Assembly: GCF_022096995.1 (NCBI RefSeq)
Contig: NZ_JACXGQ010000003.1
Location: forward strand, 310,001-374,000
Length of the DNA: 64,000 nt
Reading direction: 5' to 3'
From: Yoonia sp. I 8.24
GTDB lineage: Bacteria > Pseudomonadota > Alphaproteobacteria > Rhodobacterales > Rhodobacteraceae
How positions within the stretch are numbered: position 1 is the first letter of the stretch; each line of letters opens with the position of its first letter. The notes beneath the pieces were generated by a model. It saw only the letters and a list, made by a program, of their open reading frames with translations. It had not been told where the DNA came from and made no database searches. Shown piece by piece: positions 19,480 through 28,629 of the stretch. A program made the position numbers and the translations under genes.

Positions 19480-20988
19480 TCAGTTGCCACCGGGCTTGAA
19501 CATCGTGGCATCGGCAGCCGCTTTGCGGATTGCGTTCGATTTATGCACGGTCTCTTGGTACTCGGCTTCAGGATCACTGTCATAGACAACACCGCCGCCC
19601 GCTTGGATATAGAGCTTTTCATCTTGTAGCACGGCTGTACGCAGCGCGATGCACATATCCATATCGCCATTGGCGCTGAAATAACCGCAGCCGCCACCAT
19701 AAACACCGCGTTTTTCGGGTTCGAGCTCATCGATGATTTCCATCGCGCGTACTTTTGGCGCGCCAGAGACTGTGCCCGCTGGCATCCCCGCAAAAAAGGC
19801 GGATAGCGCGTCTTGGTCATCGGCCAATTCACCGACGACGTTCGAAACGATATGCATCACATGGCTATAGCGTTCGATGATGAATTCTTCGGTGGGTTTG
19901 ACCGTGCCGATTTTGCTAACCTTGCCGGTGTCGTTGCGGCCCAGATCCAACAGCATCAAATGCTCGGCCAGTTCTTTTTGATCGGCAAGCAAATCGAGTT
20001 CATTCGCTTTGTCTTGCGCGGGCGTTGCACCGCGTGGGCGTGTGCCTGCGATGGGGCGAATGGTCACCTCATTACCGAACACGCGTACCAAAATTTCAGG
20101 GCTTGCCCCGATGACTTGGAAACCACCAAAGTTAAAGAAGAACATAAACGGCGACGGGTTCGTGCGCCGCAAGCTGCGATAAAGCGCAAAGGGCGGCTCA
20201 CGGAAATCTTGGGTCCAGCGCTGCGAGGGGACAACCTGAAAAATGTCACCGGCACGGATATATTCTTTGGCTGTTTCAACGGCGTCAAGATAGGCGCTAT
20301 GGCTGAAATTCGATTGTGGCGGGGTAACCGGGGCTGGATCTGCCAATGTGCGGCCATCGCCGGGGGTAGGGCGTTCTAGCGCGCGCTGCGCATCCATGAC
20401 CCGTTCAGCGGCTTGCGCATAGGCTGCGCGCGCATTCAGGTCGGAATTCACATAGGCGGGGGACACAAGGATCACATCGCCTTTCACCCCATCCAGCACG
20501 GCAACCACAGACGGGCGCAGCATCACTGCATCTGGCAGGCCCAATGGATCAGGGTTCACATCGGGCAGGTGTTCGACCAACCGGATCATGTCATAACCCA
20601 AATACCCAAATAACCCGGCCGAGGCGGCAGGCAGATCATCTGGCAGTGCAATCCGCGATTCTGCGATCAAGGTGCGCAGCGCTGTCAGCGGGTCGCCTTC
20701 CATCGGTTGAAAATCAGCATCGTCAAAACGCGCATTGCGGTTCAAGCGCGACGTGGTGCCGCGACATTCCCAAGCCAAATCAGGGTTCATGCCGATAATC
20801 GAATAACGGCCACGGACTTCGCCGCCCGTCACACTTTCAAGCATAAAGGCGTTTTTGCCTGCGCCCGACAGTTTGAGCATTAAGGACACAGGCGTGTCCA
20901 GATCTGCTGCAATACGGGTATAAACAACCTGATTTTCGCCCGCATCATATGCGCGGGCGAAGCTATCGTAATCGGGTAAAAGCGACAT
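19480..20988 (-). CDS. trpE: Anthranilate synthase component I
   Basis: Makes anthranilate from chorismate, the first committed step of tryptophan synthesis. 502 aa, with the tryptophan feedback site region (KNAFMLESVTGGE) and the chorismate-binding core (RPIAGTRPRG, DLGRNDTGKVSKIGTV, SGAPKVRAMEIIDELE, YIQAGGGVVYDSDPEAEY). Conserved LES suggests normal feedback inhibition. It follows ppiD by six bases and is likely cotranscribed with it. Confidence 0.97.
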   Translation of the reverse strand: MSLLPDYDSFARAYDAGENQVVYTRIAADLDTPVSLMLKLSGAGKNAFMLESVTGGEVRGRYSIIGMNPDLAWECRGTTSRLNRNARFDDADFQPMEGDPLTALRTLIAESRIALPDDLPAASAGLFGYLGYDMIRLVEHLPDVNPDPLGLPDAVMLRPSVVAVLDGVKGDVILVSPAYVNSDLNARAAYAQAAERVMDAQRALERPTPGDGRTLADPAPVTPPQSNFSHSAYLDAVETAKEYIRAGDIFQVVPSQRWTQDFREPPFALYRSLRRTNPSPFMFFFNFGGFQVIGASPEILVRVFGNEVTIRPIAGTRPRGATPAQDKANELDLLADQKELAEHLMLLDLGRNDTGKVSKIGTVKPTEEFIIERYSHVMHIVSNVVGELADDQDALSAFFAGMPAGTVSGAPKVRAMEIIDELEPEKRGVYGGGCGYFSANGDMDMCIALRTAVLQDEKLYIQAGGGVVYDSDPEAEYQETVHKSNAIRKAAADATMFKPGGN

Positions 20989-20994
20989 GGTGAC

Positions 20995-22833
20995 CTACTG
21001 GAACTGGGCGTTGACCGCGTCCACGGTAGCCTGATTGATATTCACGTCTGTGTCTTCTTGCAGCGCAGTTGCGTAGGCCGCGAAGATGTCTTGCGCGATG
21101 GCTTGGGTTGCGTTTTGCGCGATGCTGTCGATTTGTGCCGCTGTCAGTTCATCCGTTGTATCGGGTGCGGCAATCGCATCAAGCCGCAAGATCACGGCGC
21201 GGTCGCCCGCGTCTAGTACCGTGACATCACCCACCGCGCTTTCAAACAGGGTTTCGTTGAATGTGGCTGGCGTGCCTTCAACAAAACCGGTGCGGGTCAG
21301 GTTTTCGATGATTTCTGGGACCAAACCGACCGTATCGAACCCGGTCAACGGTTGGATGTCCGCAGCCAAAGTTTCTGCAAGTTCAAGCACTGCGTCTTGC
21401 TGAATTTTATCTTCGGCGCCTTGTTCGGCATCGGCGCGGACATCATCCAACGGCTGCACAGTCGGCGGGGTGATTCCGTCAAGGCGCAGTGCAAAGACAC
21501 CGCCATCGGCCAAATCAATCAACTCAGCAAAGGCACCTTCCTGTGCCGCCGCAGCCGCGTCGCGAAAATTGTCGTAGGCTGCGATACCTTCTGCGATATC
21601 GGCTGTCCAATTGATGGTGCCAAGTTGCAGATCTGTGCGTTCGGCCAAATCTTCGAGCGTGGCCCCACCCGCGACAAGATCAAGGATCACGTCTGTGCTG
21701 TCGGAAATCACGCTGCGCGCGGCATCGGCAGCCAATTCATCGCGCAGTTGCGATGTGGCTTCTTCAAGCGAGGTTTCTTGTGCCGTCAAAACCGCGTTCA
21801 TTCGGAAAATTGCAGGCCCAAGCGGTGAATTGAACGGGCCAACCACATCGCCTGCGACGGCCGCAAAAACCGCTTCGCCTGCAGCGCGCAGCTCTTCTTG
21901 GTCAACATCGCCCATATCAACATCGTTCAACGTCAGACCGCGTTCTGCCACCAGTTCGTCAAATGTGATTTCACCGGCGTCAAGGCGCGTGCGGGCATCA
22001 TCTGCTTTGGCCGCGTCAAGGTAGACCAAACGCTCAACCAGTCGGCGTTCGGGCTGCATAAATTCCGCGATCCGGTCTTGGTACAGCTGTTCAATGGCGG
22101 TGTCGGTGACATCCATCTGATCTTGGATCATGTCAGGCGTGATCCAGACATAGGTAATGTCGCGGGTTTCGGGCAGGGTAAACGCCGCAGGGTTTGCGTC
22201 ATAATAGGCTTGGATTTGTTCATCGGTTGCGCCGGGCAGGGGTGCAACCAGCATATCGGCGTCAACGACGGCCCATGTGGCGCTGCGTTCTTCTCCAATA
22301 AAGCCAATCAGGGTTTCGCCAAAAACATCCATTGTCGGCACGCCGCTCACAACGGCACCTTGCAGTAATGTGCGCGACATCTCATCGCGCAGGCTAGTTT
22401 CAAACGCGGCTTCGGATTGACCGGATTGTTGCAGTGACAGGCGGTAGCTATCGGCGTTAAACCCGTTTCCCGCTTGGAAGGCAGGGATCGCTTTGAGCTG
22501 ATCAAAAACGCGTTCGTCACCAACGGACAGCCCAAGCTGGGTTGCCTCATTGTCAAGGGTTCGGTTGAGGATCACAGATTGTAAGGCCTGACGGTCGATG
22601 CCAAAACCAACGGCTTGTTGGAAAGTGATTTGAGCCCCAAATTGTTGGGAAATCGCCGAAATCTGTTGGTTGAGTTCGGTCTGATAGGCGTTGATCGGCA
22701 CGTCTTTGTCACCAACTGTGCCAAGGCTACTGATGTTTCCGGTGAACCCGCCAGAGCCAAAGCCCGCCATGCCGACAAGCACAACACCAACGATGATCAA
22801 TGGACCAACCCGATTTTTCTTTTTTTCTGACAT
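20995..22833 (-). CDS. ppiD: PpiD-like periplasmic folding factor (SurA_N / PPIase)
   Basis: Membrane-anchored chaperone or peptidyl-prolyl isomerase, 612 aa. It has a lysine-rich cytoplasmic tip (MSEKKKNR), one transmembrane helix (about residues 10-28), a SurA_N-type helical domain (about 35-150: VPINAYQTELNQQ, FGIDRQALQSVIL) and a diverged parvulin-like region around residues 210-350. The long acidic C-terminus is usual for Rhodobacterales members. It probably helps outer-membrane and periplasmic proteins fold as they leave Sec. It lies just upstream of trpE. Confidence 0.85.
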   Translation of the reverse strand: MSEKKKNRVGPLIIVGVVLVGMAGFGSGGFTGNISSLGTVGDKDVPINAYQTELNQQISAISQQFGAQITFQQAVGFGIDRQALQSVILNRTLDNEATQLGLSVGDERVFDQLKAIPAFQAGNGFNADSYRLSLQQSGQSEAAFETSLRDEMSRTLLQGAVVSGVPTMDVFGETLIGFIGEERSATWAVVDADMLVAPLPGATDEQIQAYYDANPAAFTLPETRDITYVWITPDMIQDQMDVTDTAIEQLYQDRIAEFMQPERRLVERLVYLDAAKADDARTRLDAGEITFDELVAERGLTLNDVDMGDVDQEELRAAGEAVFAAVAGDVVGPFNSPLGPAIFRMNAVLTAQETSLEEATSQLRDELAADAARSVISDSTDVILDLVAGGATLEDLAERTDLQLGTINWTADIAEGIAAYDNFRDAAAAAQEGAFAELIDLADGGVFALRLDGITPPTVQPLDDVRADAEQGAEDKIQQDAVLELAETLAADIQPLTGFDTVGLVPEIIENLTRTGFVEGTPATFNETLFESAVGDVTVLDAGDRAVILRLDAIAAPDTTDELTAAQIDSIAQNATQAIAQDIFAAYATALQEDTDVNINQATVDAVNAQFQ

Positions 22834-22898
22834 GGTTCTTGCGTGCTCCGCCCTTGTGTTGGGCCATGAATACGGCCCCGGGCAGGTGGGTGCAAGGG

Positions 22899-24074
22899 TC
22901 AGTAAGACAGGTTTGACAGGCGATTGAACAAGGTTTCAACGCCCACGCGGTCAATATTGGCAAATGCGACACGGATTTGGGTTTCGCCGCCGGGTAGATC
23001 ATCGGGCATGAACATCGTGCCGGGCAGCACAAGCACCCCCGCATCACGCACCAAAAGCGGGGCGAGATCGGCCGATGACATAGCAAACGGGTGTTTGAGA
23101 TAGGCAAAATAGGCGCCACACCCCAAAAGCTCCCATCCTTTTGCAGACATCTGCGCGAAATTGTCGTTAATCGCGGCGCGGCGGTCCAAAATCTCTAAGC
23201 GTTCGCCAGCAAGCCATGCGTCAAGGTTTTGCATCCCCCAAAGCGCTGCATGTTGGCCCAATTGGTTGGGACAAATAGCGACCGTATCAAGGAACTTTTC
23301 AACCTCAGCCAATCGTGCCGCGCTCGCGACGATTGCACCAACACGGTGCCCGGTCAGGCGGTAGGCTTTGGAAAAGGAATAGAGCTGGATCAGCGTGTCG
23401 TCCCAATTTGGATCGACAAACAGATCGTGCGGCGCACCGCTGCGGCTATCAAAGTCACGGTAGGTTTCATCGACGATCAAGGCGATCCCGTGTTTGCGAG
23501 CCAGTTCGAGAAAGGCGCGTAGTGTTGCGGCCGGATATTCCACGCCACACGGGTTATTAGGAGAGACCAGTGCGATTGCACGGGTGCGCGGCGTGATCAA
23601 CGCCGCTGCGGCCTTTGCATCAGGGATCATGCCGGGCCCGGTTTGTAAGGGTACTGTTTTTACGCCTGACATATCTAACCACATACGGTGATTAAAATAA
23701 TAGGGAACAGGGATGATGACCTCGTCATCCTCGGCGCAGAGCGTGGCAATCGCGGCGGCGAAGGCTTGATTGCAACCAGAGGTGATGGCGACCTGATCCG
23801 CCGTGACATGCCCGCCATACGAATGCGACCAGCGCGTCGCGATTTCAGCGCGCAACGCGGGCAGGCCCAGAACCGGCCCATATAGATGTGCATCGGGATT
23901 GTTCAAAACAATCAGCGCCATTGCTTCGCGCAGCGGGGCGGGGGGCGGATCAACGGGCGCGGCTTGGCTAACGTTCAAAAGCGGCCGGTCGGCAGGGTGA
24001 GTTACCCCATCAAGCCAGCGGCGGGCCTCCATCACGGGCGGGGCAAATGTTGTCGCTGTGCGGGGCTGTGTCAT
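22899..24074 (-). CDS. Class I/II pyridoxal-phosphate aminotransferase
   Basis: Fold-type I aminotransferase of about 391 aa. Seen are SPNNPCGVEYP (carboxylate/PLP contact), VDETYRDF, and the Schiff-base lysine in YSFSKAYRLTGHRVGA; all catalytic elements are present. The amino donor and acceptor cannot be told from the sequence. The start MTQPRTATTF was chosen; the frame is open 12 codons further upstream. Next upstream on the same strand is gpt. Confidence 0.88.
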   Translation of the reverse strand: MTQPRTATTFAPPVMEARRWLDGVTHPADRPLLNVSQAAPVDPPPAPLREAMALIVLNNPDAHLYGPVLGLPALRAEIATRWSHSYGGHVTADQVAITSGCNQAFAAAIATLCAEDDEVIIPVPYYFNHRMWLDMSGVKTVPLQTGPGMIPDAKAAAALITPRTRAIALVSPNNPCGVEYPAATLRAFLELARKHGIALIVDETYRDFDSRSGAPHDLFVDPNWDDTLIQLYSFSKAYRLTGHRVGAIVASAARLAEVEKFLDTVAICPNQLGQHAALWGMQNLDAWLAGERLEILDRRAAINDNFAQMSAKGWELLGCGAYFAYLKHPFAMSSADLAPLLVRDAGVLVLPGTMFMPDDLPGGETQIRVAFANIDRVGVETLFNRLSNLSY

Positions 24075-24134
24075 GGTCTGATCCAATTGAGCGGCTGCGC
24101 CGCAAGTCATATTTGATTGGCCTGCGCTGCGGGC

Positions 24135-24641
24135 CTAGTCTGTCCCACGGTAGGGTTCGACATATTGCAACGCCATGTCCCAAGGGAAGAATATCCACGT
24201 GTCTTGGCTGACTTCGGTGATAAAAGTGTCAACCTGTGGCCGCCCCTTTGGTTTCGCGTAGACCGTTGCAAAATGCGCGTTTGGGTACATCTCGCGCACC
24301 AGTTCAAGCGTTTTGCCGCTGTCGACCAGATCATCGATAATCAAGATACCTGTGCCGTCGCCCATCAATTCGGCGTCCGGAGCTTTCAGGACTTTCGCCT
24401 CTGAGCGGTCTTGGTGGTCGTAGCTTTTGACGCTGATTGTATCGATTGTACGGATATCCAATTCGCGCGCCGCAATCATCGCTGGGGCCATACCGCCACG
24501 TGTAATTGCGACAATGGCTTTCCACGCCCCATCATCGGGCCCTTTGCCATCAAGACGCCATGCCAACGCCCGACTGTCGCGGTGGATTTGATCCCAGCTG
24601 ATGTGAAAGCCTTTTTCATGCGGCAGGCGTGTGTCGGTCAT
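24135..24641 (-). CDS. gpt: Xanthine(-guanine) phosphoribosyltransferase
   Basis: Purine salvage enzyme joining PRPP to xanthine or guanine. 168 aa, with the PRPP-binding loop [31 protein letters not shown], and the base-contact region [11 protein letters not shown]. Length and motifs match Gpt rather than hypoxanthine enzymes. It stands between a LysE exporter and the aminotransferase, all on the minus strand. Confidence 0.94.
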   Translation of the reverse strand: MTDTRLPHEKGFHISWDQIHRDSRALAWRLDGKGPDDGAWKAIVAITRGGMAPAMIAARELDIRTIDTISVKSYDHQDRSEAKVLKAPDAELMGDGTGILIIDDLVDSGKTLELVREMYPNAHFATVYAKPKGRPQVDTFITEVSQDTWIFFPWDMALQYVEPYRGTD

Positions 24642-24665
24642 CGTTACTTTCCTTATGGGCGGCGG

Positions 24666-25280
24666 CTATGTGGCAGCGATCTTGACACCAAGCAGGGCCA
24701 AAGTCGCGCCAAAACAGCGATCAATGATAGATTTGAGGCTTATGTAGCCTTGGCGCGATCTTTCAAGCGAAAAAATGCGCGCGACAAGAATGTTCCAAAG
24801 GGTTTCATTGGCAAAGATGATCAACAAGATCGCCAGATAGGCCCATAGACTTGTGCCCGCAGGGACCGTCCCCAATAGAATCGCGCTAATCAGAACCGCA
24901 GGTTTCGGATTTGCGAGCTGCGTGATCACGCCAAGTCGAAGCGCAGAGGCAGTGCTGCGCGGCGGGGCGTCTTGAACCCCGATATCCAAGGGCGCATCGG
25001 CCGTGCGCCACAGATTCCAAGCCATCCAAATCAAATAGGCGCCGCCGCAGATTTTTAGCAAGACGAGCAATGCGGGCGCGGTCTGAAACACAAACGACAA
25101 CCCGCAAAGTGCCAAGAGCGCCCAAATCGCCCCGCCGATCCCGATTCCCACTGCGAGCATGGCACCGGTGCGCATGCCTTCGATAACACCCGTGCGCGCA
25201 GACATCACCACGGCGGGACCGGGGCTGATCGCGGCCAGCGCATGCAAAAGCCAAATCGTACCGAAGGCCGCGAATGTCAT
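24666..25280 (-). CDS. LysE/RhtB family amino-acid exporter
   Basis: A 204-aa inner-membrane protein with about six helices and the LysE-type N-terminus (LLHALAAISPGPAVVMSARTG; the ISPGP motif is diagnostic). Predicted to export an amino acid or homoserine-lactone-like compound by proton antiport; the substrate is unknown. It starts two bases after the fabI stop on the same strand. Confidence 0.88.
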   Translation of the reverse strand: MTFAAFGTIWLLHALAAISPGPAVVMSARTGVIEGMRTGAMLAVGIGIGGAIWALLALCGLSFVFQTAPALLVLLKICGGAYLIWMAWNLWRTADAPLDIGVQDAPPRSTASALRLGVITQLANPKPAVLISAILLGTVPAGTSLWAYLAILLIIFANETLWNILVARIFSLERSRQGYISLKSIIDRCFGATLALLGVKIAAT

Positions 25281-25282
25281 CG

Positions 25283-26089
25283 TTAGTCCTTCGAAATGTC
25301 CGGCGCGTCGACCGCTTTCATGCCAACCACATGATAGCCAGCGTCGACGTGCAACACCTCGCCGGTTACAGCGCTCCCCAAATCAGACAGGAGATAGAGC
25401 GCGGACTTGCCGACTTCTTCTTGGGTCACAGTACGACGCAATGGCGCGTTATACTCGTTCCACTTCATAATGAGCCGAAAATCGCCGATGCCGGATGCGG
25501 CCAAAGTCTTGATCGTACCTGCGCTGATTGCGTTCACGCGGATGTTGTCTTTGCCCAGATCTTCGGCAAGGTAACGCACCGATGCTTCAAGTGCTGCTTT
25601 CGCGACGCCCATGACATTATAGTGCGGCATGACTTTTTCGGCGCCGTAATATGTAAGTGTCAGGCATGATCCGCCATCGTTCATCATCTTTTCGGCGCGG
25701 TTCACGACAGCAGTGAACGAATAAACCGAGATATCCATTGACATGAGGAAGTTGTCGCGGCTGGTATCAACATAGCGTCCGCGCAGCTCATTTTTGTCCG
25801 AAAAGCCAATGGCATGTACGACGAAGTCCAGCTTGCCCCAACGTTCTTCCAGCGCGGCGAACAATGTATCGATCGACGCTTCATCACCAACATCACAGGG
25901 CAAGACAATGTCGGACCCCAAGGAGGCGGCCAGCGGATCTACGCGCTTTTTCAGGGCATCCCCTTGGTAGGAAAATGCAAGCTCAGCCCCGGCGTCAGCA
26001 CATGATTTTGCGATCCCCCAAGCGATGGATTTATCGTTGGCAAGACCCATAATAAGCCCGCGTTTGCCCTTCATCAGCTGTGACGTCAT
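25283..26089 (-). CDS. fabI: Enoyl-[acyl-carrier-protein] reductase (NADH)
   Basis: Last reductive step of each fatty-acid elongation cycle. 268 aa SDR-fold protein with the FabI-type cofactor segment GLIMGLANDKSIAWGIAKS, catalytic pair in YYGAEKVMPHYNVMGVAKAA (Tyr-X6-Lys type), and the substrate-loop region ISAGTIKTLAASGI. This is the triclosan-sensitive FabI family. Divergent from pdxH across 155 bases with no obvious operator. Confidence 0.97.
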   Translation of the reverse strand: MTSQLMKGKRGLIMGLANDKSIAWGIAKSCADAGAELAFSYQGDALKKRVDPLAASLGSDIVLPCDVGDEASIDTLFAALEERWGKLDFVVHAIGFSDKNELRGRYVDTSRDNFLMSMDISVYSFTAVVNRAEKMMNDGGSCLTLTYYGAEKVMPHYNVMGVAKAALEASVRYLAEDLGKDNIRVNAISAGTIKTLAASGIGDFRLIMKWNEYNAPLRRTVTQEEVGKSALYLLSDLGSAVTGEVLHVDAGYHVVGMKAVDAPDISKD

Positions 26090-26244
26090 TGCTGCAATTC
26101 CTTTGGCTGCATAAATAAAAAGTTAGCCTCGTTTAGGCGATTGCACAGTTGGCAGCAAGCTTTTGAGCAATTGGTCTAAAGAGGTTGCCAGACCGTCGGA
26201 TTGACCCTAAGCCTATCGAGGTGATTTTTGGAGTGTGTTTCGAC

Positions 26245-26850
26245 ATGGCAGACAGGGACGGCATTTTTGCGGGCGAAGACCCGTTTGTTATTGCACGTCA
26301 ATGGCTTGATACCGCACGCGTGAGCGAACCGACCGATCCGAATGCGATTGCACTTGCGAGCGTGGATGCAACAGGTTTACCTAACGTCCGTATGGTCTTG
26401 CTTAAGGAGATTGAGCCGGCTGCATTTGTGTTTTACACCAACTATGAAAGCCGCAAGGCGCAAGAGATTGAGCAGGCAGGAAAAGCCGCGTTTGTTCTGC
26501 ACTGGAAGTCGCTCGCGCGGCAGATTAGGGTACGTGGAACAGTCGTTCGTGAGGACGGCGAAATTGCTGACGTATACTATAAGTCTCGGTCGCTCAAAAG
26601 TCGGCTAGGGGCTTGGGCATCGCATCAGTCGCAGCCTTTGTCATCGCGGACTGCGTTGATGGCGCAGGTCGCGAAAGTTACAGCGCAACAGGGGGCGGAC
26701 CCGGGACGACCGCCTTTTTGGGGCGGGTTTCGGATTGTGCCAGTTGAGATCGAGTTTTGGTCTGATGGCGCATTTAGGTTGCATGACCGGTTTCGCTGGT
26801 CGCGCAATACGGTTAAGGAGCCGTGGAACATAGAAAGATTATGCCCATAG
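26245..26850 (+). CDS. pdxH: Pyridoxamine 5'-phosphate oxidase
   Basis: FMN enzyme oxidising pyridoxine or pyridoxamine 5'-phosphate to pyridoxal phosphate. 201 aa from [13 protein letters not shown]. Motifs include [51 protein letters not shown] and LHDRFRW, all typical. A longer frame is open to a TTG at 26185, but homology begins near the ATG at 26245. Possible weak hairpin at the stop (GCCCA/TGGGC, 26843-26859). Confidence 0.95.
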   Translation: MADRDGIFAGEDPFVIARQWLDTARVSEPTDPNAIALASVDATGLPNVRMVLLKEIEPAAFVFYTNYESRKAQEIEQAGKAAFVLHWKSLARQIRVRGTVVREDGEIADVYYKSRSLKSRLGAWASHQSQPLSSRTALMAQVAKVTAQQGADPGRPPFWGGFRIVPVEIEFWSDGAFRLHDRFRWSRNTVKEPWNIERLCP

Positions 26851-26963
26851 ATTTTGGGCTGAATGAAATGTATGGTTAAAGCTAGTTTGGTATTTGGTTG
26901 CGATCGGGACAAAAAATTAAGAATGAACAGGGGCAACGTGAGTTGTGCCTGAGGGGAAGACGA

Positions 26964-27491
26964 ATGGAAACGCAGGGCACAACGGACCAGCAACGTGTCA
27001 TAGGATTGGTAAAGTGGTTTGACCCAGCAAAGGGATTCGGCTTTGTTGTTTCTGACCAAGGCGGGTCCGATATTTTGCTGCACGCCAATGTTTTGCGCAA
27101 CTTTGGGCAAGGGTCCGTTGTTGACGGGTCGGTGATCGAGATTGCCGTGCAAGATACGCAACGTGGGCTGCAAGCGACCGAGGTGTTATCGATTACGCCG
27201 CCAGAGATGGAAACTGCGGTGCCGCTCAAAGACATGGAAGAATTTTCGCCAGAAGACATTGCATTGCGTGCCATAGAACCCGCGCGCGTGAAATGGTTCG
27301 ACAAGGCCAAAGGATTTGGCTTTGCGAATATCTTTGGCAATGACGATGATGTCTTTATCCATATCGAGGTATTGCGCCGGTCAGGCCTATCCGATCTTCA
27401 ATCGGGCGAGGCGATCGGGCTGCGGCTCGTTGATGGCGAACGTGGCCGGATGGCAATAGAAGTCGTCGGCTGGGAAGTTGCGGCCCGGTGA
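26964..27491 (+). CDS. Two-domain cold-shock protein
   Basis: A 175-aa protein with two cold-shock domains. The first is near residues 10-75 (GLVKWFDPAKGFGFVVSD) and the second near residues 108-173 (ARVKWFDKAKGFGFANI). Both keep RNP1-like KGFGF; the RNP2-like motif is clear in the second (DVFIHIEVL) and altered in the first (DILLHANVL). They are joined by an acidic linker. Predicted to bind single-stranded nucleic acid or act as an RNA chaperone. GAGGGG lies seven bases before the ATG. The stop overlaps the start of the DUF192 gene (GTGA), implying coupling. Confidence 0.9.
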   Translation: METQGTTDQQRVIGLVKWFDPAKGFGFVVSDQGGSDILLHANVLRNFGQGSVVDGSVIEIAVQDTQRGLQATEVLSITPPEMETAVPLKDMEEFSPEDIALRAIEPARVKWFDKAKGFGFANIFGNDDDVFIHIEVLRRSGLSDLQSGEAIGLRLVDGERGRMAIEVVGWEVAAR

Positions 27492-27964
27492 GAGCTGCGT
27501 TTGCCGTTATTGGATTAGCCTTCTGCGCCCAAGCAGCATCGGCGGCTTGTTCGCCTGATCGCGTCACCGTAGGTGGCGATTGGGGGCAGGCGCATTTCCA
27601 CGTCACAGTCGCTGACGACAATGCGGAACGCGCCCAAGGCCTCATGTTTGTTGAACAGATGCCCATTATGACGGGCATGTTGTTTGTCTATGAACATCCT
27701 CAAAGCGTTAGCTTTTGGATGCGTAACACATTGATTCCCCTTGATATGCTATTTGTCGCCCCAGACGGTGAAATCCTCGCGATTCACGAAAACGCGGTGC
27801 CGCTTGATACGACACCGATTCCCGGTGGTGACGGCGTGCAGATGGTTCTTGAGATAAACGGGGGGCTTTCTTCGCGTTTAGGGATCGTGGCGGGCGATGT
27901 TTTGCAGCATCCCAGCTTTGGCGCACAAGCAATTTTGCCTTGTGATGAAAAGAGTGACGATTAG
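27488..27964 (+). CDS. Secreted DUF192 family protein
   Basis: A 158-aa protein with a cleavable signal peptide (about residues 1-20: AFAVIGLAFCAQAASA) and a DUF192 domain (FHVTVADDNAERAQGLMF, VSFWMRNTLIPLDMLFV, PIPGGDGVQMVLEINGG). DUF192 proteins are small beta-rich periplasmic proteins of unknown function. The start is GTG overlapping the stop of the cold-shock gene. tRNA-Pro begins 41 bases after the stop. Confidence 0.88.
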   Translation: MRAAFAVIGLAFCAQAASAACSPDRVTVGGDWGQAHFHVTVADDNAERAQGLMFVEQMPIMTGMLFVYEHPQSVSFWMRNTLIPLDMLFVAPDGEILAIHENAVPLDTTPIPGGDGVQMVLEINGGLSSRLGIVAGDVLQHPSFGAQAILPCDEKSDD

Positions 27965-28005
27965 GTCTTTTCAAATCAGTTCACCGCGTTTAGAGAAAGC
28001 GCAGT

Positions 28006-28082
28006 CGGGGCGTAGCGCAGCCTGGTAGCGCATCTGTTTTGGGAACAGAGGGTCGGGAGTTCGAATCTCTCCGCCCCGACCA
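28006..28082 (+). tRNA. tRNA-Pro (anticodon TGG)
   Basis: Cloverleaf with acceptor CGGGGCG (28006-28012) pairing CGCCCCG (28072-28078), anticodon arm TCTGT-TTTGGGA-ACAGA with TGG in the loop, T-loop GTTCGAATC, discriminator A and encoded CCA. The UGG anticodon reads CCN proline codons. Confidence 0.97.
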
Positions 28083-28421
28083 CTAAGTCCAAGTTTGGAC
28101 CTGAACGTCGGATCGCCGCAAGGTCGTCCGGCGGTTCCATTTTCGCCCCATATTTACGCGCAGTATCGCCCCGCCATGGATGGTTCCGGGGGATATGCTT
28201 CATTTGATTTGTTAAGAATTTTTACTAAGTCAGCCGAACCAAACGGCTTTCTGGTTTTGCACAGCAATTAAGATTCTGTGGACAAAACGGGGGATGAATC
28301 GGTGCACCATTTTCCAATGTGGCGGAAAGGGGCCGTCAACTATTTTAATCTGTATTTTGTGTTAAAAATGCGTTGACCCACTAGGGCTAGATGCGCCAGT
28401 TTGTGCGGGCAGATCGATGGT

Positions 28422-28437
28422 GCACAATATGTGGTGT
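28422..28437 (+). promoter_or_regulatory. Candidate NrdR box upstream of nrdJ
   Basis: GCACAATATGTGGTGT agrees with the NrdR consensus ACACWATATWTWGTGT at 13 of 16 positions. NrdR represses ribonucleotide reductase genes when dATP is high. A second, poorer AT-rich palindrome (GCAAATATATGC) lies about 60 bases downstream; the classical paired spacing is not met. Confidence 0.5.
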
Positions 28438-28499
28438 CGATTTAACCGGGGGCGGTTCTTCAGGCGGGCGTCATGCCATTTGCAAATATATGCGTGTTT

Positions 28500-28513
28500 C
28501 AGGCTTCGGCCTG
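28500..28513 (+). promoter_or_regulatory. TTCG-capped hairpin in the nrdJ leader
   Basis: CAGGC-TTCG-GCCTG, a perfect 5-bp stem with a UUCG tetraloop, followed after six bases by ATTTTT. It could be a weak terminator/attenuator or simply a leader structure 117 bases before the nrdJ start. Confidence 0.35.
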
Positions 28514-28629
28514 ACAGGATTTTTGCGGCCAATTGGACCCCCGGATGCATGTTTTAGGTACCGCGTAAGTGGTTGGGATCAAGTTTTTTGCTGCAACGTC
28601 AGCATGTCGATAAAATCAGGGGCAGACAG

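Larger units (their letters stand above)
28083..28629 (+). other. Long intergenic region upstream of nrdJ
   Basis: 547 bases without a convincing gene. Contents: an inverted repeat GTCCAA-GT-TTGGAC just after the tRNA (28087-28100), a CGCCG/CGGCG hairpin nearby, a NrdR-like box (28422-28437), and a TTCG-capped hairpin (28500-28513). The 3' part is probably the nrdJ promoter and a long 5' leader. The cobalamin-riboswitch B12 box was looked for and not found. Confidence 0.6.

Noticed and set aside
26843..26859. Terminator after pdxH
   Set aside because: Only a 5-bp stem (GCCCA/TGGGC) and no T-run follow; too weak to list as a feature.
28083..28629. Adenosylcobalamin riboswitch upstream of nrdJ
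   Set aside because: The expected conserved B12 box and GC-rich core were searched for by eye and not found; only unrelated hairpins are present.
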